Below, piece by piece: positions 13,290-23,922 of a DNA stretch of 64,000 nucleotides. Positions within the stretch are counted from its first letter, which is position 1. Each line of letters starts with the position of its first letter. Position numbers and translations under genes: made by a program. The notes under the pieces were generated by a model. That model made no database searches. It was not told the DNA's origin and saw only the letters and a program-made list of their open reading frames with translations. The stretch is from Petunia secreta (Eukaryota > Streptophyta > Magnoliopsida > Solanales > Solanaceae): contig JARKIP010000065.1 of assembly GCA_029990175.1 (NCBI GenBank), positions 6,824,501 through 6,888,500 of the forward strand, read 5' to 3'.

Positions 13290-16043
13290 CGACACGACCC
13301 AAATTTCTGGCTAAGCTATGAGGGCACCCGACATCCTTCCCTAGACCCGTCCGGCGTACACTTATCACTAAGTTAATGAAATGGACACCAACTACCTTCA
13401 GACAGACATCAAATAAGCCAAAAGACATACTGATACATATATATATACATAAAAACTGTTCAGAAAGAGATACAGTTTCCTACCCAATATGCTAGGTTTA
13501 GGGCTATCCAGACCAGACATCTAAGAATTCAAGAGAAAATGTACATCTCCCGAAGGGAGAAAAATACAACTGATATAATAAAACCTAAATTGGTGGCCGT
13601 CCTGAACAAAAGTCAGCTCATCTTGACAGTTGAGGTCGTATTCGCTCCACAATCACGTTGGCAAATTCAATCCTGGAGCGAACCTACCGAAACTAAATAA
13701 ATAGACAAGAAAGAAACAAAGGGTGAGTCGAAAGGACTCTGTAAGTGGGGCCTGGCTAGACACCCCAAAGAAGCAGATATGATAGCTAGGGAGAAGAAAA
13801 GTATATACATCAATTCACCTTATTTCAACTATAAAAAGGCAAAGATATATAATAACTAGAAACACGTAAGGAACCATAAACTCATAAACAACCAAGGACA
13901 TAAGATAGACAGAAACATATAGGTAAATCGAAACATATCAACAATTAGAAATACATGACATATACACAAAACATCACACTATAATCACATAATACACAGC
14001 AGCCAGTGTAATGAAATAGAAAGAGTGCAGTATGATGCAATAGGGTCACAAGTGCCCGACACTTGTCTCCGACGCGGGACCCTCATCGTCTACCGTGAGA
14101 TATATATAATAATAATAATCCTTCACCGCCGTAGGACCCTCATCGACTACCGGGAAGTACATAAGTCAATATTAACTTGCCCCAGCTCGGGACACTCATC
14201 GATTCCGACGATTTAATATATAGTCCGAGCGAAAATACTCCTGCTCCCATGCCAATGCTCATCCATGAATGTGATATGCAATGACATGCAATTTGAACCA
14301 TAATATAATGAGTAAGCCTTGCGACTCTAAAAGATTCCCAACCTAGAAGGATACTCACAATCATACCTGAACTTCCATTCTAAATTCTATATTAAGCTTA
14401 CAGTTCAATAAATAGATACTTTTAACTATAGTAGAGCTTCTATCCTCAAATAGTATTCACGCATTATAGCCTAACCATTCAAGGTCATATTAATAACAAG
14501 ATACTTTTATTCTTGGCTCAACACCGAGCCCAATATAACACACCTATCATAAGGCTACATCTCACAAAACAATAAACAACTATTCAATCGATAATCATAG
14601 TCCAATTTAAACCTTTTCTTTCTATTAATAATCTTAAGCCTATAGCTTCTCAATTAGCATTCATAACGAATATAACTCTCTTATCGTTACTCAATAATAA
14701 ATACAGTACATCCTAGCACACATACCAGGCAACCAGAATATATCATGCTCACACTCGGAGCATCATACTCCAAAGTACACAGTAAATACGAAACAACACT
14801 TTAACAACATAGCAAACAAGTGTTCATGAAGCTCTAGCATAGTAAGTACGCTTCTTCGGAACCTACACACGCGACCAATACGTGCGTAGAACATCCATAA
14901 AGGCCTAAGGCTGTCAAATAAAGGATGATACCGCTTACCTTTTAGTCTCGGGTCGAACCGACTATTGAATACGCTCATTTCCTTCTTGACGCCTATTGGA
15001 ATCACTTTTCTCTAAGCCAAAGAAGAGAAATTGCATATATGAGCATGCACGAACTGAATATTCAGCTATTAGTCGGAGATAAAAAAATTAAAAAAATTCC
15101 CCTGAGTCGGACATAGCTGAACTCCCACAAAATTTATATTTTCGGACTTCTCATACTCTCACGAGTCCAAATTCGACTTCGATTCGACCCATAGCCCAAA
15201 TTTTATAAACTTAGGGTTCTAACCCTAATTTTCTTCGACCCAACTCACAAAATACACCTTATAATACTTGAATTAACATAATCAAAAGATATATGGATGA
15301 TACCTAGTGAATACATGATTTGGTACCAAAATTGTAGCTTGGAACTGTTTGGAAATGATGGAATTTAGATAGAAATCAAATAAACAGACTTGGGTCATTT
15401 TAAAACTCTGAGATAGCATGTTCGCGCCACCCCTTAATTGCGATCGCGTTCCCAGGGACGTGGTCCCACTTTGGGGCTGTTGAAACAAGCGTGCACGCGC
15501 CAAGGTGCTTGATAACGCAGGCCTGCCCGAAAGGTGAAGAATTCTGCACCAGCACCTGCTTGTGCTGCGATTTGGGTTCGAATGTGACCCTACAAGGCTT
15601 GAAATAACCTCAAATTTTGTACACAAGTCTTAAAACATTTGTGTGACATGCTTGAAAATATGGATCACAAAATGGATCTCTGAAACTCAACATGTCGGTC
15701 CCTCGAGAAGAGATTGATATCTTGACTCTTAGAGCTTTATTGAAAGCTATCCAAACGACCTTGGATTTTACTTCCGCAAGTTTTCACATGTCAAAAATGT
15801 TCATATAAACCTAATGTAACATTAGAATATCTAATTAGAGCTCATTTACTCAAATCAAGCTCGAAAATCTTTTTTAGGCTTTACCAACAACCGAAATGGA
15901 AAACTTTTCAAAAACCTACCAAACAAGGTCCGAAATAGTTCTAATTTTGCATACAGGTCCTAATGAACCTTTTGGAGCTTTTAAGGTTTTTGGCACATTA
16001 ATCAGAATCCTAACACCCAAAATGACTGATCGAGGTCGTTTCA
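13290..16043 (-). mobile_element. LTR3, 5' LTR of internal region B
   Basis: It starts GACACGACCC (first T lost with a 4-base deletion at the primer site) and ends GGTCGTTTCA on the plus strand. It has about three degenerate units of the minisatellite at 14060-14200 and is clearly more diverged from LTR1 and LTR2 than they are from each other. No target-site duplication was found between 1640-1644 and 16044-16048. Confidence 0.75.
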
Positions 16044-16773
16044 TTACGTGGGGCTAATGGTTGTTTACTCTACGTCATTATAAGCTTGATATGCGTGATT
16101 GGCTGGATCTATTGCCCAGATTTCTCCGGCTAGCTAGTTGGGCTTAGGGTCGGATAGTTGCTTTTTATATGGATTAGGTTGGGCACTGGAATATTGTGAG
16201 TATACGAAGTGGGTAAAGGTTGCTTATTTACATGACTTCAAGAGTGTGTTGGTTAGTTGTTGCATGGCGAGGATTCTAAATTGTTGTGTAATGTTTGTTA
16301 GGTTGACTATATGTTTTGGGTATTCAAATTCGTCGACTCACCCTATGTTTGTTTCTTGTCTATCCATTTTGTTTTGGCAGGTTTCACTCCAAGACTGAAT
16401 TTGCCATATGAGTGAGGAGCGAAGGCGAATTTAGCTTTTAGGGTGAACCAACTTTTGTTTAGAATGGTCACTAGTTCTAGTTCTATTATATTAGCTGTAT
16501 TTTGCTCCCTTAAAGAGATATACATATTTGATTTGTATTCTTAGATGTGTGGTCCGGATAGTCCTAAACTTAAAATATTGGGTAGGCAGCTGTACCTATC
16601 TCTGAACAACTTTTCTACATATATTTATCAGTGTGTCTTTTGAGTTATAGTATGTCTATCTCAAGTTAGTTTTGTGTCCATTTCGATAATTCAGTTGAAG
16701 GGGTTTTCTTGATGGGTCTAGAGGAGGATGTCAGGTACCCGCATGACCTAGCCTGAAATCTGGGTCCTGTCAC
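16044..16773 (+). mobile_element. Inverted remnant of the same LTR family
   Basis: On the plus strand it ends GGGTCTAGAGGAGGATGTC...GGGTCCTGTCA, the reverse complement of the TGACACGACCC end of LTR1-3. Upstream, CTCACCCTATGTTTGTTTC and ATTTTGCTCCCTTAAAG also match the LTRs in inverted orientation. It is truncated at its left, next to LTR3, so two LTRs lie head to head. The left edge is approximate. No gene. Confidence 0.7.
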
Positions 16774-17872
16774 AAAAGGTGCGCATAAACCTCCATTAGT
16801 GGTGTCAACTATATGCACCTGCTTTGCACCCAACTCATCCATCTTCTTTGTCAAAAGGCTCATTTGTGTCACTAAAGTATCTTTGTTTTCATCTTTAAAA
16901 TTGTTCTAGTCCAGTGCTACAGAATGAACAACAGGTGTGACAGGGGAGCCTCTGGTCATCAACCATCATTAATTCTGTGACATAATATTCAGTAACTGTT
17001 GAGCTTCTGCAAATGTCCTTCTAGTAAATGCTCTACCAACGGAAGCATCTACATTAGCATTCAAATTATCATTTAGTCTCATATATAACCTTTTCCCAAG
17101 CATTTGTTCTAGGATTCCATGATGTGGATATTTTACCAGCCTACTCTTGTATCTCCCATGCCTCTTGTAGGGTCTCCATTGACATTGCCTGAATTGTAGA
17201 ATATCATCACTCATCTTTGCTAACTAATTTGGTGGAAAGAACTTTGCCAAGAATTGCATAACCATCTCCTCCCAACTTGTGATGGAGTTGATCGGTAAAG
17301 ATTTCACCCATACTTTAGCTTAACCAGTAAGTGTTAATGGGAAAAATGATAGCCTGATCGCCTCAAATGACAAATTAGTTTGCTTGTGTTTGACACAATA
17401 TGACAAGAAAATCTTGAGGTTTTGTTGTGGATCTTCATGTTCCTTTACCGGAAATTGCCATGTGTTCTTCAGCAAGTTGAGCATAGTACTTGTGATCTGA
17501 AAACTTTTTTCTGCTATCTATGGGACGACAGTAGTTGTTGCCAAACTCTCAGCTGTCGTCTGAGCCTAGTTATGAAAGTAACAACTGGTTTGTTATTGTT
17601 CTTTTTGATAGCATTTGGATCGTCCTTCATCTCATTTCAAACTGTAGATTTTCCAGTTGTAGAGGTGGTAGCTTGGCTTGCTTATTTGCTTTCCTTAATT
17701 CCTTGAGAAGTTGATCCAATTCTAGATTAGCTTCAAGAAGTTCACCAGTATTTGAGGCTTTCATGGGCATATACCTATACTCATAGTCTCACTGTTAGTA
17801 ATGAAACAAGAAAGACTGTCCAGCTGTAAAATATTCAGCAATATTTTTCTCTACAAAAACTTAACATGTTTC
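16774..17872 (-). pseudogene. Athila-like gypsy gag, N-terminal half
   Basis: The minus-strand translation at 17214-16969 contains VKYPHHGI, then a basic/hydrophobic segment with RLYMRLNDNLN, then VDASVGRAFTRRT and EAQQLLNIMSQN. This order (PHHGI, then a DAAAGGAF-like and EA-LL-MA-N motif) is typical of the retrotransposon gag domain of plant Athila/Tat elements. A second copy lies at 62630-63712 in the same orientation. Several frame breaks exist. It sits downstream of a degenerate tRNA-Asp primer site, as expected for gag. The protein would have formed the particle; this copy is dead. Confidence 0.75.
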
Positions 17873-17890
17873 CTCCTCAGCAACGTCACC
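17873..17890 (-). other. Degenerate primer-binding site, tRNA-Asp type
   Basis: The minus strand reads GGGTGACGTTGCTGAGGA, a decayed form of the Athila primer site TGGCGCCGTTGCCGGGGA. The copy at 63713-63730 is closer (about 15 of 18 positions). The position between gag and LTR is right. Confidence 0.6.
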
Positions 17891-19250
17891 CAAATTTAGT
17901 AATGTATATCTATACTCTATAAAATAGACTAAACGGTCGCTGCGAATATTGCTGCTTATAAGTCCGGAATCGAAACCCATAGAGAGAGAGGTCAAGTTTT
18001 AGAATTTAATATCCAAATATTCAAAATTCAATAATAATAATAATAATTTTTCTTGAGTTTTCAATTATAAACTATTAATTTAAACAACAATTAACTGAGA
18101 ACAACTAGAAATGAACTAAGAATGACAATAGTCCAAAGAACTTGCACATAAATAAATGCCTAGGATAATGAATCTCCCAGTTACAGGGACAGTTCCAAGT
18201 TTACTCAAAATTTGAAATACATACTATTCAACTGACCTTGAACTTAAAATCCTTCATTAGCGTTTCCCAACTACTAGCAACACCATTCTTGAACTATCTT
18301 TTCCAAATTATTAAGACCATTAAAAAGTGTCTAATTATAGGCCATAGTTGAATCACGGTATCCGTGTAATTATTCTAAATCAAATTAAGTAATCCCTTCT
18401 CATAACCTATCGTATTATTACTTGTTTAATCCTAACCTGAACGTATTTTTCAAGATCATTTAAGCAAAAAAAAGCATAAGCAATTGAAGGCGTAAATAAT
18501 TGAATTCGATCAATACGCAGCCAAACAAGTAGAATCATGTATCAATTAATTTTTTAGTTACTCAAAACTACCCGATAACGAGTTCATCAAAATCCTAGAG
18601 TAGGATTTTTGCAATACATTTTCAAACTAGAAAACACAATAGAATTTGTTAAGCTAATATCCATAGCAAGCAAAAGATAAGAAAAGTTCAAGAAAAACTC
18701 TTCAAAGCTTCCGTTCTAATGGGCTTAAGGATCTTCTAAGCTCAATCTCACTTCAACAATGGTGTTATTGCCTCTTCCTAGTCAAGGTGGGGGTTGAATA
18801 TAGGTTAAAATACCTTTTATATCTCGTATGAAACTCGTGGACAAGTTTGTTCTCGCCACATTTTCACCAGAATTTTTCATTCACACATGTATCGCGGCTT
18901 TACTGTGACTGCGCTATGAGTTTTGAAAATTCTACTTTTGCCTTTATGGTTGAATCATAGCCTTAGGATAGTTGGGTCGCTACCTCTCGTCTTCATATTC
19001 CTTTCACGGCTAATCCACGGTCTTGGCACCTAACTCTGATGCTCCTCTTTGGTTGATTTTGCTATAAATTCACTTCATTTTGCTCTGAATCGTCAACCTA
19101 AGCTATAATAATTTTTCATGGCACTTGAGTCCTATATACTCAAACACCCAATATGAACAAAAAATACTAATACTCGTACTAAAACCATCCATAAAACACC
19201 AAAACGTGAGATAACTAATACTAAAAAATATGTTTTATAGCAAAATATTA
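17891..19250 (-). mobile_element. Athila-like 5' LTR region
   Basis: AT-rich non-coding DNA matching the start of 63731-64000 (CTATAAAATAGACTAAACGGTCG there and here, CGAATCC/CGAAACCCA-TAGAGAG). It is inferred to be the 5' LTR from its place beyond the primer site. The outer boundary with the copia element is not resolved and is set near 19250. No coding potential seen. Confidence 0.5.
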
Positions 19251-19598
19251 AGTTTTAATTAACATTTATCACGAGGCATGGCCGGCCATGTGTGCCGTAC
19301 GATGTATACATTCACAAACTAGAAATTGAGTGGACAAAGTGTAGAGGCTTAATGAATATGCAAGACTGAAAATCTTTTACAAAATTTCTAACACACTCAG
19401 AAATACTTTTAAAATATAAGTTGAGCACATAGATGATGATTGGAAACATTGTATCTATTCGATTATATTCTAAGTGTAAAACCAACACTCTTTAATTGAG
19501 TTGCCTAATTGTGTATATCACGTGCACAAATAATGAGTAATACATCTGCAGAATTGTTTTATATTACATAAAATGGTATCAAAAGTATCATTGTTCAC
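19250..19598 (+). mobile_element. Copia 5' LTR/leader with primer-binding site
   Basis: TGGTATCAAAAGTATC at 19574 resembles a decayed initiator tRNA-Met primer site and is followed within about 30 bp by copia gag. The AT-rich DNA before it is taken to be the end of the copia LTR. Its start is not resolved. Confidence 0.45.
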
Positions 19599-20403
19599 TT
19601 GAACAAGGGTAACAAAGTGGACGGCAAAAATTATGATATATGGAGTTGTAGGATGTGGTATGTGCTAGAAGAGCAAGATGCTCAAGAGGCTATTAAACAT
19701 GTTGTTAGTTGCCTAGAGGAGGAAAACATTTCCCATCATATGAGAGATCTTAAGGCTTATAATTCTTGGAAAAAGAAAGATGCCACTACTCGTGGAATCA
19801 TTGTAAGCACAGTTGTGGATGACTTTCTCCATGAATGTAAACAATTCTCTAATGGTCATGCCATGTAAGCACATTTCAGAGAGAGAAATAATGGTACAAC
19901 TATGACTCACCTCAGACAGCTGACTATCAAGTTTGAAAAGCGTCATGATTATACTGTCAACCAACACATATGGGTGATGTCTAACATGATTTCTCAACTT
20001 AAAAGTGTTGGTCATATTCTCTCTTATAAGGAAATATTTTAGGCAGTGATCCAGTCTCTTCCCAACAATTAGGAACATCTGAAGGTTAACATGACCTACA
20101 AAGATAACATCAAAAACTTTGCTGATTTTGCCCGCCATGTAGAGCTTGAAGATGAGCGACCATGAGCTGCTAAAAATGTACCTAGTGCCATGGTAAAAAT
20201 TTTCAAGATTCAAGCATAAAAATAATTTAAAAAAAAAAAAAAAAAACAAGAATGTCTAGGAGACTTGAGAGGGAACTTCCAAGAAAAGAAACCAATCAAA
20301 CTCCAAAAATGGAAAGCGATTTTTCAAGAAGATGGACAAAAGTAAAATGAAGTGCTACAATTTCCAAGTGTTGGGACACTTTGCTCAAGAATGTACCAAG
20401 TAG
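19599..20403 (+). pseudogene. Ty1/copia gag
   Basis: The translation begins VDGKNYDIWSCRMWYVLEEQ, the classic copia gag start (LNGxNY-xW). Further on are THLRQLTIKFEKR, QHIWVMSNMISQLKS, and near 20345-20400 a zinc knuckle CYNFQVLGHFAQEC in which the second Cys is replaced by Phe. There is no ATG at the expected place; stops fall at 19866, about 20041 and about 20164, and an A-rich tract at 20229-20246 breaks the frame. This is the left part of the copia element that resumes at 35460 and 41786. Confidence 0.8.
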
Positions 20404-20497
20404 AAAAAGGTAGCGTTTTAAGAAGCACCTCTAAGTGCTACATTTGTGTCTAGCACAATTTATTTACTTAATCTTATCCTATATGGATTGTCTTAGT

Positions 20498-20780
20498 CAC
20501 TACAAGAAATTTATCTAAATCCTGTAAAGTCGCCACTAAAAACATATAGTGGCGACCAAAGAGTTGCTGCACTATAAGCTGAAACTATATTTATTGTGGC
20601 GTCTACCATGAGTCGCCACAAAAAATACGCATTTGTGGCGACTAAACTCGCCACAGAAAGGAAAATTATATGCTACAAAAAACGTTCCACAAAATAGAAT
20701 TTAAGGTAGGGTTGCCACCTGAAAAGGGACATCTAGTGACGACTGTAGTCGCCACTAAAAGAAGCTTTACCAATGACCTT
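20498..20780. repeat. CACTA left TIR and subterminal GTCGCCAC repeats
   Basis: Starting at the TIR there are repeated GTCGCCACTAAAA, TAGTGGCGACC, GTCGCCACAAAA and GTGGCGACT motifs in both orientations. In En/Spm elements such subterminal repeats are binding sites of the element's DNA-binding protein. Confidence 0.85.
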
Positions 20781-22943
20781 TTGTAATATACAAGATTTTG
20801 TTTTTAAAAAAATATAATATAATATATTTTATAATTAACTGTCCAAGAATATAACAGCCGTCCATCACAAATACAAATGCAATATCAAAGTTACTTTACA
20901 AAAAAAACTTGTTACTCATTAAATATTATTTTATAAATAAACAACACTTCATAATTTGTGGTCATTGTATTTACACATGAAAAGGAAAAGAGCAACAAAA
21001 AAATCTTCAACTCCTCCTTAACCTTGTCCCTGAGATAAAAAAATAAAGTAAAAATTCTAGTTAGTCAAGAATATGTTGGTGGGAACACTAGAAAAGAAAT
21101 AAGTAACTAAACCTTGAACACCATATTGGCTTATTTGTGACTCGGGATACAGTGTTCTCATATGCAACAAGATCATTGCTTTTAACACTGATATACAAAA
21201 AAAGGAACCAACTGAGGAGATGCAATATTTTGTTTTCTTACTATCTGCTGAGCATTGTATACACTAGTGACTATTTTTTCATTATACAACACATACAATG
21301 AACAAGAAAGACTGCATGGTATACACCATGACATAATCTGTTTTTACACTGAAACATCAAAAGATTGTTCCTTTATCACCATGACTCGACAATCATTACT
21401 CCGTTTAATATTGTAATTAGGTATCCAACTTGAAATGTTGTTAATCTCCTCTTCTAGAAAAGAAAGGATATATCTTAACGTAGTTCTAATTACTAGCCAT
21501 TTCCCTCCATGATATTATGAAATTGTAGCACGAACACCATCTAAATACAATAGACATAAGCAGTTCATATGTCTAAAGAAAATAGGCATAGCGCAATGTC
21601 AAGAGGAGGCGAGAAAAAGGTTACATACATGCCTAACAGAGCTTCCATGTCCTCTTCTCCAGCTTGAGATACAAGGTCTCTTTCAACAGCCACTATATGT
21701 CATCTCCTCATTTTCTGCTCCAATATGTATAGGCCTATCTTGAGGATTAGCCTGTATGCCTGGCTATTGGTAGAGTATTTTTCTGCATTAGGTCTATATA
21801 AACTAGAATTACATAAAATTATCAAGTACCAGCTCTCAATTTAGTTTCTTTTAGAAAACAGAATATCATGCAATTAGTTGCAATCAAATATAACTATTTC
21901 TAGTGTCTAGAGGTCGGTGCTAATTAATCTTCAGTTATAAGGTGAACATACATATGATTTTTCAAGATTCTTTAACTAAATAGAGAAAAAATGACAACAT
22001 TTTATTTGCAGTAAAGAGGATTACAATCTTCACCATTATATGGTATTGGTAGTTTCTTTTGCTAACTAATAGAGAGTTTAAGAAACGGGTTATAGTTTAT
22101 ATATCATATCAAGGAAAGTGTTGCATTCCTTAGAGCAATAGTAGAAACAACCGATTTTTAGATATATGTATGTTTTCCAATAGTATAAGAAGCCAAAATA
22201 TTCCTGCTTTGTAGATTCATATGATGCTGGATAAGGTTGTTTGCTAAGAAGAATTGATATCATAAAGAAACTTCCCCTAGAAGAATTATTACAGAATAGT
22301 TGCAACTAAAAGGGTTTGCAATAGGCGTAAAGAAATAGAGTTGTATTCATCTTTTAAACTACGACCTGCAGCACTAGCACTAGCACTAGACAGTCATCTC
22401 TAATGGCATAAAGATCGTGAGTATCAACCATAAGGATTCAAATAACACATTAACCAAAGATAAAAACATTAGTAGGAAGCCTCTTCAGAGTATAAAGAAA
22501 CATTGAAATAATAAGTAAAAGAGTATATAAAAATAATGAATCTTTAAGCTACCACTAAGCTTGTATTTCAGTATTAAAATATCAAACTGAAACAAAAATT
22601 ATCAGCTATAGTGTCAGTATTATAAGCTTTAATTTCTATTTAAACAATGAACAAAATAAATAGCTAAGCACTTCTATTCATAAAAATGAGCATTATGTGG
22701 ATACAAGTTTGAGGAATCAACTTTTATTTACTTTATCTTACTTTGTTGATTACTTTGTATAAAGGTACCTCTTTAAGCGAATGATGCTTAGAGGTAACTA
22801 TATCTCGGAAGTTTCCAACTTTTGAATTCAAATAAATTTCTAACTGATGTTAGTAGAGTTTCCTCCTCTTACCAAATTAACTTATACTATCTTCACTATA
22901 CATGGATTAAATTACAATATCGATAAATTTGAACCTAACTACC
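20781..22943. other. CACTA left arm, no gene seen
   Basis: AT-rich DNA without any ORF that resembles a known protein. The few open frames (for example 22090-22305 minus) are short, low in complexity and not supported by splice or codon signals. It presumably represents the interior of a deleted CACTA element. Confidence 0.6.
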
Positions 22944-23322
22944 ATGTTTCTGGAGAAAATGACACAAAAAGGTCCTCTCAAGTGTGGAATGAAAAAAAGG
23001 GTCCTTTCTTTTATTTTTGCTTTTCTTTTCTCTCAAATGGGTGATTAAGTGTAAGTGGGGGGGTGATTACACTATTTTAAAAATTGTGGGGCAAAATTAA
23101 AACACCCCAAAACATACAAACTTACCCACTACTCCTACCTACCCTTTACCCCAACATCTGATTTTTCAAAAAACCAAAAACCCAAACATCCCCAAACATT
23201 TCCCAAAAATCCCAAACATCACTCTCTACCCGTTTTCAACCCATTTCCAACCCGTTTTCGACCCGGCTTTTTTTCTCAAAATCGGACTGTCAAAACTCAT
23301 CGATTGTCACCGAATCTCTATT

Positions 23323-23917
23323 GTAAGTCTTTTCCGACACCAACATTGTAGTTTTCTTCATTTGTTTTCATGATTTTACCAATTTTTTGATCGATTTTTG
23401 TTGTTAACAAAAAACCGTAGAATTTTATTTTAAAAGCTATGTTTGTTTATGATTCTGTCTGGGTCTGTTTGGGACGAGGAAATGATGAAGTTTTGACTGA
23501 ATTTTTTGTGTAGTTGCCGGTGATATTGTTAAACGAAATCTGTTTGTTTCAAACATCCCGTAAGATGTTTGAAACATCTGTGTTGTGTTTGGCCATATCA
23601 CCGGATGTTTAGCCGGAGATGATTTAAACATCAATAGAGATGTTTAAACATCATCCCCTGTAGAATACAAACATTAAGCATGATGTTTAAACATTACTCA
23701 TGATGTTTGAACTGCATTTTTCAGTAACACATATGGATAAGGCATTAAGAATATTCTTAAAACTTGTGAAGAGTGGTAATAACAAGCCTAATGTACACAA
23801 TCATGATAGTTGTATATGTTGAATAGGAAATGGGCCTCAAGTTTTTTGAACCATATTTAGTTCTTATAAATATGGAAAATACGTGTAAAGAAACTTATTT
23901 GTTATTTGTGTATATAG
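23323..23917 (+). other. Probable 5'-UTR intron of the MULE 1 DUF1985 gene
   Basis: A consensus donor GTAAGT at 23323 pairs with an acceptor TATATAG at 23911-23917, six bases before the chosen ATG. Copies of the palindrome family (23543-23720) fall inside it, as in every other intron of this element. This is inferred; no transcript evidence is available. Confidence 0.5.
23543..23720. repeat. ATGTTTAAACAT-family cluster, 5'-UTR intron
   Basis: Scattered copies of the palindrome and its 13-bp variants ATGTTTGAAACAT/ATGTTTCAAACAT, including exact ATGTTTAAACAT at about 23639 and 23680. All lie inside the proposed 5'-UTR intron of the DUF1985 gene. Confidence 0.85.
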
Positions 23918-23922
23918 GCAAC

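Noticed and set aside
1640..16048. A single complete insertion 1645-16043 with TSD
   Set aside because: Flanks (ATTTT on the left, TTACG on the right) do not match, and the truncated LTR0 does not continue on the right.
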